From positions 1,736,001 through 1,800,000 of the forward strand of contig JBCAQO010000009.1 in the NCBI GenBank assembly GCA_039111635.1: DNA of 64,000 nucleotides, written 5' to 3'. Within the stretch, counting starts at the first letter, position 1; every line of letters starts with the position of its first letter. Of this stretch, positions 43,085 through 53,071 are shown one piece after another. The stretch is from Heterobasidion occidentale (lineage: Eukaryota; Basidiomycota; Agaricomycetes; Russulales; Bondarzewiaceae). The translations under genes were made by a program, and so were the position numbers. The notes under the pieces are model-generated. The model saw nothing but the letters and a program-made list of their open reading frames with translations. It searched no databases and was not told the origin of the DNA.

Positions 43085-43543
43085 ACATTTATTCGACCCC
43101 GCTTCTTGATTTAGAAGGATCTCACAGGAGATCATAGGACTGGTCGCCATTTAGATTGATCGCCTTCCATGGTGTGTGTGCAGCTGCGCATGTATACGCT
43201 ACTACGATGTCTCCATAGAAAGCGGAGTGTACCTTATTTTCACTGTATCAAAAGAGCTCAAGCGTTGTCTTTCACAAACGACGCGTGAAGGCAGTAGAGA
43301 TAGCAGCTCACAAGCTTAATCAACCAGGGTTTTGAGGACTTAGTCCACGCTTCGTCAGCGCCTTGACCAGTGCTACGCCGAGGGAATAAGTCTTACAAAC
43401 TCGAGTCAAACTCGACGGCTATACGCAATCGAAGACCGCAATGGGTAATATTTTTACAACACCGTAGGGATAAATGGCCTACCGTACATCCCAGTGAAGA
43501 GTATGACGAAGTTCGAAGTGGGTATAGCATTGATTAGGCTCCA
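43085..43543. other. convergent intergenic region between FRE-A and TUP1-A
   Basis: 459 bp between two stop codons; it should hold both 3' ends. No gene, repeat or strong motif seen. Confidence 0.6.
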
Positions 43544-44960
43544 TTAGATGAGGGTATAGCTCCCTGCGATTTAAAGCCGGTGTCTAAAGTTAGCCAGGTA
43601 TGTATCCATGCAGACCTATGCTTACAGATGCGTGCTGAGCCATCGCCACTCCCCGATGCTAGGAACTTTCCATCCGAGCTCAAGTCAACGGATGTCACTG
43701 CAGATGAAACAAGATCAACTGCTAAGCGAGAAACATAGATTTGATTTTCACGCACCCGTGTTCGTATGTCCTTGTATGAAGAACAGTGCTTGTCCTGTCT
43801 TCAAGTCCCACAAGCGCACAGTCCCGTCTCTGGACGCTGACGCAGCACGAAGCATATATCCCTCCTGTACCGTTGCCGTCGCTAGCACATAGTCCTGTTC
43901 CGAACGTCAATATCATATCGTCTATGCGATTTGGATACACACCCTATGGCCGACCATTGTTTTCACACACTCGCTCTTCCCTCCGTTTTCCCCGACTACG
44001 CCGATCTCCCACCGTTTCAGCGTCCGATCGAGACTTCCGGTGACGAGACCTTGGCCTTGCAATACCCATCGGACACTGTACACACTTTGCTGATGCGCCT
44101 GCCAGCGAACGATAGCCTTCGGCTCCTCCACCTTGATATTCCATATGCGAACCGACCCGTCCAGCGCGCCTGAAGCTACAAAAACGCCATCCGGAGAGAT
44201 GGCAAGTGCGGTGATTCCCGTGTCGGATTTACTGAGGTCATCTTCCACGACAAGTGTGCGACTAGACTCCGATGGAGAAGGGGCGGTGAGATCCCACAGA
44301 CGAAGCGTACGATCACCCGAGCCCGACACAATAGTTTTCCCGTCGGGAGAAAATTCAACGGCATAGACTTCACGACGGTGACCAGAGAGCGTGTGTGCAA
44401 GCTGCTTACTCTCCAGGTCCCATACCTGTTGCATTCAATGCACACAATGTCAGCGTCAAGCCGCATTGGTTAAGGACAGGCCGACGCACGCGAACTGACT
44501 TGTCCTCGCATCCCGCGGCCAAGAATTTGCCATCATGGCTGAAAGAAACGCTGCGCACATAATCCCGGTCTGGTACTTCGGCTGCGTGATCGAATGGCAA
44601 CCTGAAGTATCAGAATGGAAGAATGATGAACAGAGCTACCTTGAAGATCGAAGACTCACACAATCGTACCTCCTGTGCTCATGTCGTACAGGCTCACGCC
44701 ATTATCAACTCCAACAGCGAGGTATCTCGTGTCCTCCGAAAACCTCACGCTGCAGACTACTCTAAGTACGAAGCGAGCGTTGTGAGCTTTTGCATGGGTA
44801 TGAAGATGACCGTAACGCACTTGTCGTGAATGAGCTTATTCTCTAACTTTACATCCATGACGCGTTGGACGCGTGGATTGAAGGCGGCTACCCAATCAGC
44901 GCCCTCTTTCAAGAACTCGACGGGAATAGAGCTTGGGTCTAGCTCATCGATGCCAGACAT
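43544..44960 (-). CDS. TUP1: Tup1-like WD40 protein lacking the N-terminal domain (TUP1-A)
   Basis: Starts MSGIDELDPSSIPVEFLKEG, then DWVAAFNPRVQRVMDVKL, the conserved segment just before the Tup1 propeller. WD repeats follow: VVCSVRFSEDTRYLAVGVDN, DYVRSVSFSHDGKFLAAGCE, GHRREVYAVEFSPDGKTIVS, ITALAISPDGVFVASGALDG, QSVYSVRWVLQGQGLVTGSL, DGTVRLWDLKTGQAL and VTSVDLSSDGKFLASGSGDG. The last intron splices to give ARIWSYTLI then TAA. About seven blades are present, as in Tup1. No Tup_N coiled-coil region lies upstream: the 570 bp to FRE-B contain none. Tup1 is a corepressor recruited by DNA-binding repressors, and its N terminus forms tetramers and binds Ssn6. Without it this protein might compete with, or be freed from, the normal complex. 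The neighbour FRE-A converges on it. Confidence 0.82.
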
Positions 44961-45531
44961 ATTGAGTGTGTGGATAGGCTGGCGCAATCGATGCTTCAAA
45001 ATCTCGAAGAAGATCGCTCAAGAGGATATGAAGAAAAGGAAGAGGAAGTGAGCATGTCCAAACTCGACTCATCGGCGACATACACCGTTTCCCCTGAACC
45101 CGGACGGACCTGGATCAAAGTCGATCAACCGCTAAGCGAAGGGCCTCGAAGCGCACGTTCCAGACTAGCGATGCTGACATTTCGACCACGCAATCAGGAT
45201 TGTCCAGAGTTAGGGACAACGTAACTATGCAGAACTCTAGGCCTCTAAGCATGTTCAGGTTGGTCTGTAAGCTAACACGTTCAACTACAAGCTTCCCGGT
45301 CAAGCAAACTCAAAGCAAACAGTCTTCTCTTCTAGCACATCCCGGTGTGCAGCCTTGTGCGGCAACTTGTTCAAATCTATCTATAGCATACAAGTACCTA
45401 TCGGGGCATCTGACTTTATATTCGAATCCCAGAAGTCGAAGCAGGACACGAATGGTAAAGCCTAAATAGAGATAACACCTTCTCGATGACCTACAAAGGC
45501 AAACCTCGCACAGAGGTCCACATCTGTCCTG
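44961..45531. other. intergenic between TUP1-A start and FRE-B end
   Basis: Small frames only. No Tup_N-like sequence was found here, which supports the view that TUP1-A is truncated at the gene level. It should contain the TUP1-A promoter; no clear TATA seen. Confidence 0.5.
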
Positions 45532-48056
45532 CTACTGAGAACACGTCAATGAACACACCTTCGCGTGTCAGCGATGGCGGCATGACGACTCACAGCAATC
45601 CCGAATTGTTCGATGTGAAGATCGATGCTGGGACCTCCCTTGAGAACGTCAAGGGGCCCCCTGACCGGAGAGCGGAGGGCTGCTCGGGCACGTTTCCCCA
45701 TGTCAGCAGGACCACAGACTGGATTCGAAGGATGACAGTTCCGGAATGAAGACAAGAAACGTTCAGGCAGATCATGGAACGTACCGTTGACGGACACACT
45801 TCCTCGAGCTAGAGCACAAGCGTCGTCGATGATTTCCTTGACGTTCGCTCGACCAGCGCCGACAGTCGTATTGCGCAGACGACTGACTTTGGACATCAAC
45901 TTTTCTTCTTCTTGGTGCACTTCGGAGTCGATATATGATCCCTGATACGACCCAATCCGTGCCTTCGAGATATGAATGCATATTTCCACATCCAGTTGCT
46001 CTGGCATGTTGGCGAGAATCTCCAAAAGTTCGTCATGAACGAGATTGACATGACCTTGGAATGATCAGTCACAATCAAGAATTGAACGATGGATAGGATG
46101 ACGCACTGGCAACACGAATGGACCAAGCAAAGACAACTTTACGACATGTCAAGGGATCACGGCGGGCGCGGCTTAAAATAGCATGAGAACGATATCATCA
46201 TGGCTGAAGCAGTGAACTCTCACCGAACGAGGTCAGCGAATAATGGGAGAGTGAAAGTGATGCCAGAGCCACCTATTACAATCTGAGGTCAATGGGTTCA
46301 TAAATTTCAATTACTGACCTACTAGCAATGAATACGACGGTGTCGAAACCTTGCGGACATGGCGGTGTGCCGTAGGGACCATCCACAAACACCTTCGTGG
46401 AACCACCCTTCTCCGCGATAGCCATCAGCCGCCTGGTGAATCCCTGCCGAGCGTTATGAGAAATATGAGATCGTGCCCCTGTTCAACGTGAATATTTGCT
46501 GCCCCATTTTCCTCCTGGCTGTTCAGCGGAGTCTCACGACTCATGTCCGCATTTGCTATAGTAAAAGGATGCGCTCGAATGGCAAAAGGGAGACACTAGG
46601 CATGGTCAGGAAAGCACACTGTCCAGCGGTCCAATGGAGGTGCTTGGAGCGCCTGAGTCGCAGGCGGACAAACCCTGGCGCAGCGACTTCTGCTTTCGCA
46701 TCCAATGTTCCCAAACCAGGGCTGAACCCGAAATAGGATTGATTGAAGACGACGACGCGCGCAAAGCGGAGTAGTCTGTCGAAGCCCCAGAGAACGAATG
46801 ATGGCCAAATACAATGATCGCGCCTGCAATCAATGGACCTGAGTTCGTATGTGTGAGATAGTAAGAAAAACTCACTGAAATTGCCTGGTATGGAAAAAGG
46901 CAGCGAGCAAAATGATCCTAGGGTATTTTAGGACTAGCGAACAATGAAGGTGGGGTTCTCACTCACATAACAAGGATCAAGTGAGTGAGGAAGAAGGCTT
47001 CATACTCCAAACGGCGAATGGGTCTCAATGTCACGATGCACAAGAGCGTCAAAGAAGTGGCAGCAAGTGCACCACATCTCATATAATCATTGTCTAAAGC
47101 CGTACCGGCGACAAGTCTGAGCACGAGATGATTGAACGACGTGGCCTGTTCCTTTGAGTGTGACTAAAGTCTCACCCGAGCCGGATCTGTAGATAGTCAT
47201 AATAAGTCTCAATATCAGGAATATCACAGGATAAAAGTGCATCTGAACTGACCCTCCCGCCGACATGAAGCCAAATGAGAGGCACAATAGCGCGAGCGCA
47301 CATTCTGTGAAGATAGTTCAGCTATGAGAGGCGATGAGGTCATGTTCAATCGTCACTCTATGGTACAACTCTTACCTTCTCGAAACTGATGCCGGTGAGG
47401 ACTAGATAGTAAGGTGAGTAGCACATGATAATGAGGCGGTCGTATATACTCACAAGAGATGACGTTATTTTTCATGCCTAGGGCCACGATGAGCGGCATT
47501 TGAGCTGCTGCGATGCTGGCTGCTCGATTGGAATAGTACGTCGGATCATACCTACTACCAGCCGTCGTCGTCGCTGACACTCAAATATCAATCACGGTAC
47601 CAGAGCTAAAGATAGAGGTGACTCACAGTTGGTCAATGTCCATGCGAACAGGATTGCAACATAGAGTGCCGTAAGGAACAATTCTGCAGCGTTAAACGAA
47701 AAGGTCTCTCCAATGGGAACAGTGCAGCGAAAGGCCACGATGCGAGATGCGTTCATAATCGCGAGTGCGAACCTTCGGAGCGCGATGGGGCCCTTGCGCG
47801 ACGTGCGGCTATCCTCCAGGTCTTTCGGCACAGCAGTCGGGATCCACCTAGATAGGTTGTGCGACAATATGTTGCACAGAGCGACAAGAGAAATCAAAGA
47901 AGCGAGGAAGTACCACACCTCCCTCGGATACTCGTTGGCCAGGAAAGATCTGAGAGCTTGGTCATGACTTGCAGATTGAGCTGCTACTCCACCAGGAAGG
48001 GTAGCGTTCACAAGTGACATGCCGAAGAGGCCGACTGGGGGCTGAAGGGCAGACAA
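45532..48056 (-). CDS. ferric reductase B, with one frame break
   Basis: Start MSALQPPVGLFGMSLVNATL (48,056; the second Met at 48,020 is possible). Then YPREVWYFLASLISLVALCN, LAIMNASRIVAFRCTVPIGE, LTALYVAILFAWTLTNC, YDPTYYSNRAASIAAAQ, a 26-nt exon (LTGISFEK), LNYLHRMCARAIVPLIWLHV and a 10-nt exon. The FAD-domain motif AIRAHPFTIANA follows, then DLIFLIT, a one-base loss near 46,460, and GFTRRLMAIAEKGG, VFVDGPYGTPP, GGSGITFTLPLFADL, VCGPADMGKRA and IEQFGIA. A terminal intron (45,535-45,593) comes right before TAG. It has the same exon plan as FRE-A and FRE-C. The missing base breaks the frame between the FAD and NAD domains, from a real mutation or a sequence error. It is divergent from FRE-C; no iron-GATA site was seen in its proximal upstream DNA. 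Confidence 0.83.
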
Positions 48057-49860
48057 ATCGACGCCTACAAGCTGGCCATTTATGGCCTTGGAAGGAGGCA
48101 GTTAAAAGGCTGCCCAGAAGATTTTGGGATAACATCTATTACGCAACGGGTTACTATCATGCCAATGAGGCCGGAACAAGGCCCACTCTATGAAAAGAGA
48201 CGGAAAAAGCGGAGGCATCTGAAACTCGCACCAGGCAATCAGACGCTCCCAGTCGACTCATCTCAGTTCCTGGTTCCATTCCATCTTTACATGCCGACGA
48301 GCAAGTTGCACTGTTCGATGCAGCAGGTAGCTCCAATGAGCACAAAGACCTATTGGCAGTGTTCAGGTTTGTCTGCTCGGATGAGATGTTCCTGCAGTTA
48401 TAGGTGCGGGCTTTCCAAGCGGATCATACTCATACGATCTCCAATTACCAGTGATCATTCTCGAGACGATCTTTTAATAGGAGCTGAGTTCGTTATTAGG
48501 TTGAAGCGGCATTTGACAACATGCTGGCAGTCGGTTTCTGAGTATATTTACGACAGCGCCGAGTGGTGATATGGAAGCACTCGCAACTGACCTTGACAAT
48601 TCCCGTGCTTTCAAAGACCTGAATCTTCTCTGAGACTGGCGACAAGTCTCGAGACGCTTCTCACGGATAGTCGATTGACGTTTCGCTCTCGACCTCGGCG
48701 AATCTGAGGAGTCTCCATACACACCTCAGCCGCACTTCGGACAGGGATGCCAAGATCTGAATTGCATAGAAAGGCCTAACGAAGTGGAGCATCGCTTGTA
48801 GGAAGAAGACAACGCATAGTCAGGTGTGAACGTGGACAAAGTCGGCACTGCAGCCAATTAGAGTGGGAGAGCTTGTTTGCCGATGTTTGTCGCTGTGGAC
48901 GCGGCAAGTTATCGCGTTGCACCACCTGGCACCTATGTACATCGACCGAATTCACCATCTTGTTCCTTGTTGGTGATTATCGGTGTGTTTGTCTGCCTTA
49001 TTGATCCTCATAACGAAGAAGTCAAATGCTCCAAAGGTGATACAGTTTCTTGACCTTTACCTTCTGCTAGGAAAACGCGAGTTCCTCGCATGCTCTACGT
49101 ATAGTCTAGGCGCATTTCCCTTTTCTACATCGGTCTAGATTGTACTTGGCGTGTGAAGTTGGAATTGGAACGGTTGTACACGGTACGCAGCGCTCCTTTC
49201 TCGTCAGTCGTCTGCAGAGGAATCACCCGACGAATCAGATGCTGGTAGCCTCCGTTGCTGACCTTTACACAGAAGACAGTCGTTCTGTGTATAAGAAGAT
49301 GCTGGCAGTTCAAGTTTCTCACGCTTGGCGTCGATCCTTCAGGTCTAGATCGCCGCCCATGCAAGACATCGCCTTGCTCCCTCTCGTTGGGTTGCTCTCG
49401 CAGGTGTCTCGCATGGCATCTACACAGCTAACCATGGCTTTGAGGGTTTTGCGTTCACAGTGATTAGCTGGCACCATCCGGGGCGTACGGAGCGAAGGTA
49501 GCGATGCTCTGTTCGAGCGCAGCGCTGTCAGACAGCCTGAGAACAATGCTTCGAGGCACCAGGGCGAGTGCGAAGGTAGCGCGGGGCGATCATGTCTACT
49601 TGGGCAACGAGAGTGTATGACACGACGTTTCTCACTTCAGCAGCTCCTGAACGGAGCGAACGCTGGTAAGTCGTTGATTTATATTCCTTGCCAGTCGAAC
49701 CAAGATGAGTGAGCGTTGTGCATGCCTATGTAGAACAACTGTTTCGTCGCATCTATGTTGACGCACACTCATCCACACGGCGATATGATCATTGCCGAGA
49801 AGGCGCAGGGAAATGTGGGTTCCGTACGTCTGCCAGAAGTTGACATTTCCTCATGACATC
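48057..49860. other. divergent intergenic region FRE-B / FRE-C, FRE-B side
   Basis: No gene recognised. A motif CCATAAATGG lies about 35 bp upstream of the FRE-B ATG and may act as core promoter. The only repeat seen is a MITE-like end at about 49,241-49,288. No ATCWGATAA match was found in the first 450 bp upstream of FRE-B. Confidence 0.5.
49241..49288 (+). repeat. solo end related to the 36.9-kb MITE
   Basis: TAGCCTCCGTTGCTGACC, then ACACAGAAGACAGTCGTTCT, then GTGTATA. It matches the 47-bp inverted repeat of the MITE at 36,948 with several differences. No inverted partner was found nearby. Confidence 0.65.
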
Positions 49861-49869
49861 TTATCTGAT
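49861..49869 (-). promoter_or_regulatory. iron-GATA type site, distal, FRE-C promoter
   Basis: TTATCTGAT followed by T, the same sequence as the distal site of FRE-A (40,104). Confidence 0.65.
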
Positions 49870-50073
49870 TGGGCATCAGGGCATGATTCTGACCCCTCAG
49901 CCTCAAGTCACGTCCGATCATTATGGAGGCCGCGACTTGCCACGACTTGTTTGGGGAGCCTCGTTTACAGAAATGCTACCCAGCCGTACAAAGCACGCCA
50001 TGTCTGCCAGGAGGTTGAGGGAAGATGGGCAGTCAGTCTGCCCCAAGGAACCGACGGACCCGAAGTATATCAT

Positions 50074-50082
50074 ATCTGATAG
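50074..50082 (+). promoter_or_regulatory. iron-GATA type site, middle, FRE-C promoter
   Basis: ATCTGATAG, one base from ATCWGATAA. Confidence 0.55.
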
Positions 50083-50135
50083 TCGGCGGCTTCTGGCGGA
50101 CACCGGATCAGAACGGTGCACGGAGTCAAATGACC

Positions 50136-50146
50136 TTATCAGATAA
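50136..50146. promoter_or_regulatory. iron-GATA type site, proximal palindrome, FRE-C promoter
   Basis: TTATCAGATAA, identical to the proximal site of FRE-A. About 270 bp before the ATG at 50,417. Confidence 0.72.
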
Positions 50147-50347
50147 ACGTGAGGCGCCTTTTGGAAGCCGGCCAGCCTCTTCAGCCGCTCACTCTCTCCT
50201 CTTCTCTGGCCTGCCCTTGCTCGAGACAGCCACGAAAAGTGCGCGCATCACTCGGTTAGGACGGGCTTGCGTTCCTGTTGTTCCCACGCTGTTCTCTCCG
50301 GCCTTCGTCTTCCTTTTATGCCATGATCGCCAGGCCGTCCGTGCCAG

Positions 50348-50354
50348 TATATAA
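50348..50354 (+). promoter_or_regulatory. TATA box of FRE-C
   Basis: TATATAA, 63 bp before the ATG. Confidence 0.6.
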
Positions 50355-50416
50355 GTCTGCGCGATGTCATCTCCGATTGGATCCACTCCTTGGACCTATC
50401 CATTTGCCTTGGCATC

Positions 50417-53071
50417 ATGGTGCAAACGGACGCCGTCTTCGCTCCTGTGGAAGCTGCCGCTGCCGTCGCTGGAAATCCAACATTCGACAAGGCCCGTCGC
50501 AAATTGCTCGCTAATAAGTACCCTAAGGAAGTGTGGTATTTCATTGCTTGCTTTATCTTCCTCGTCGGCATCGGGAACGTGGGATCTCGTCTCTTGCGAG
50601 GCGTAGGCAGACGGCCTTGCCAAGAGACCCGAGAACCGCGACGGTCCAGTGCGGGGTGCTATCGCGTTCCGGCGGCTGCCCCTCGCGATCGTGAACGCCT
50701 ATCGCATCCTTGCTTTTCGATGCACGGTCCCTGTCGGGAAAAAGTACACGCTCAATGTCGCCGAGCTGCTCATGACCGCCACGTACATCATCATCTTGTT
50801 CGTTTGGTCTCTGATCAACAGTCAGCTTTGCTTCCTCCTGAATCCGCCGTGCTGAGAGTTGAACATCGGATTCATTTAGCGACTACCACCGCCGGCAAGA
50901 GATATGACCCGACTTATTATTCTAACCGGGCGGCCAGCATCGCCGCAGTACAAACGCCTCTCATCGTCGCCCTGGGCATGAAAAATAATATCATCTCTCG
51001 TGAGCATGCATCATCCCTGTCAGTGGCTGAAAGCCGAGCTGACGCGTTTACGACGCAGTCATTACTGGCGTCAGCTTTGAGAAGGCAAGTTTGAGACCGT
51101 ATCTTCCGTTTGTAACAAGATCTGATCACGAGGTTTCCAGTTGAGTTATCTGCACAGAATGTGCGCGCGCTCACTCGTGCCTCTGATTTGGCTGCACGCT
51201 GCCGGGAGGTGAGTAGTTCCGTACACCGTCCTGTGCTCAATTATTGACACGTCGGCTCGAATACGTCCATAGATACAACTAGGGTGAGCAGCATCCGTGT
51301 TTTTGCATGAAAGCCAATAACGTCCGGCCTCGCCGATCCAGGCTCACCGCCGAAGACGGTTTGGACAGCAGATACATAAGATGCGGGATATTAGCTGCCA
51401 CTGCTCTAACGTTCTTATGCATCGTCACCTTGCGCCCGGTCCGCCGGTACGAGTACGAGGCCTTCTTCGTCACCCATTTTCTCCTCGTCTTGTAAGCGGC
51501 GCATCTTTCAGCCGTCCCTGAACATCTCTAAACCCATGACCACACCAGCATAATCCTGCTCTCTCTCTTTTTCCACACGCGCAGATTCCAGTCGGTGTTC
51601 CCGTCTTTCACAACCGAGAGAAACACTGATGACACACCCCACAAACCGCAGGCGGGAGCACTACGTCTGGCCGTCGTTCGTCCTCTGGGGCCTTGACAGG
51701 CTCCTCCGTCTCTGCCGCCTCGTCATCTTCAACCACTCGTACTTCGGGCTCAAGTCCGGCCTGGGCACGTTCGACGCGACAGCCGAGGTCGCCGCGCCGG
51801 GGTTCGTGTGCCTGCGCGTCCGGCGTCCGTCGTACCTCCACTGGTCCGCCGGGCAGTGCGCGCTGCTGACGATGCCGGGCGTGTCGCTGCTGCCGTTCGA
51901 GTCGCACCCGTTCACGATCGCGAACGCGGACGCGCCCCGCTCGGAGACGGCGGGGGCGGGGGCGGGGGCGGCAGCAGAAGGGGCGTCGGAGAAGGGGTCC
52001 GCGAAGAGCGAGGACGCGAGGGGCAAGGAGCTCGTGTTCGTGGTCAGGGCGCGGCAGGGCTTCACGAAGCGCCTGATGGACGTCGCGCAAAAGGGAGGTC
52101 CCATCAAGGTCTTCGTGGACGGCCCGTACGGTGTCCCGCCGAGCCTCAGAGGCTTCGACACCGTCGTCTTCATCGCCGGTGAGGCCACACACACACACAC
52201 GCTGCACCGCTCGTCTCTAACCCACACTCTGCATCGTCGCAGGCGGCTCCGGCGTCACGTTCACCAGCCCGATGTTTCTCGACCTCGTCCGGTGCGTGAT
52301 CGCTCTCGGCGCACAGTCTCGCTCGCTCGCTCGCATGCTCACGTCTTTCATTCACAGCCGCGCGCACCGCGATCCGTCTACGTGCCGCCGTGTCATCTTT
52401 CTGTGGTCCATCCGCCACGCAGGTACGTCTGCCCGCCCTGCCCAACCGTGCCCCGCCCCACAGCCTAACCCGCGCCATCCAAAGACCACATCAACCTCGT
52501 ATACGCCGACCTCGCCCACGCGCTCGCCCACGCCCCCGCCTCGCTAAGCATCGACGCGCGCATCCACATCACCTCGCCCGAGGACGGCGCCAGCGAGGCA
52601 TCCTCCATCGCCTCCCCCGAGGCGGCGGCAGCGGCCGACGACGACGACGACGATGAGGAGGAGGAGCGCGGCAGCGCGGAGGACGAAAAGTCGCTCGCCA
52701 AGATCGCGCGGCTGCCGCGGACGACGGTCGCCCGCGGCCGGCCGGACGTCGAGGGCGCGATCGCGGAGGCGTGCGCGCTAGCGCGGGGGAGCGTGTCCGT
52801 GAACGGTGCGTCTTCCGCGCTCGCGGCCCGGATGGCCTGTGGCGGCTGACACACGTTACGGACGAGCCAGTGTGCGGGCCCGCGAGCTTGAGCAAGCGTG
52901 TCCGCGGCGCGCTGTGTGCGCCCGTCAAGGGCCCCGTGGGCGTGCTCAGGGGAGGCCCCAGCGTCGAGCTGCACGTCGAGCAGTTCGGGATCGCGGTGAG
53001 CTTCCGCTTCCGTGCCCCGGCGTCTGACGAGCCACGACCACTCACGGTCCTTCTTCTTGTATTTCCAGTGA
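50417..53071 (+). CDS. ferric reductase C, with frame break and odd splice sites
   Basis: Start MVQTDAVFAPVEAAAAVAGN, then YPKEVWYFIACFIFLVGIGN. The frame changes by one base between about 50,605 and 50,645, then RGAIAFRRLPLAIVNAYRIL and MTATYIIILFVWSLIN follow. Next are YDPTYYSNRAASIAAVQ, a 26-nt exon ending at 51,084 with a GC donor (GCAAGT), LSYLHRMCARSLVPLIWLHA, CGILAATALTFLCIVTLRPV and FFVTHFLLVL. The NAD/FAD half is extremely GC-rich: YVWPSFVLWGLDRLLRLCRL, LPFESHPFTIANA, an Ala/Gly/Glu insert, VFVDGPYGVPP, GGSGVTFTSPMFLDL, an acidic ADDDDDDEEEE insert, VCGPASL and VEQFGIA. The terminal intron (52,996-53,068) lies right before TGA. The role should match FRE-A; whether this copy is functional is open. 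It converges on TUP1-C. Confidence 0.82.

Noticed and set aside
52180..52200. CA repeat taken as a coding tail of FRE-C (THTHTLHR)
   Set aside because: It lies inside an intron between IAG and GSGVTF; both neighbours resume the conserved NAD-domain reading.
40590..53071. NADPH oxidase (NOX) identity for the three reductases
   Set aside because: Exon plan, length, the HPFTIA FAD motif and the acidic NAD-domain insert fit fungal ferric reductases; typical NOX extensions are not seen. Iron-type promoter sites favour FRE.
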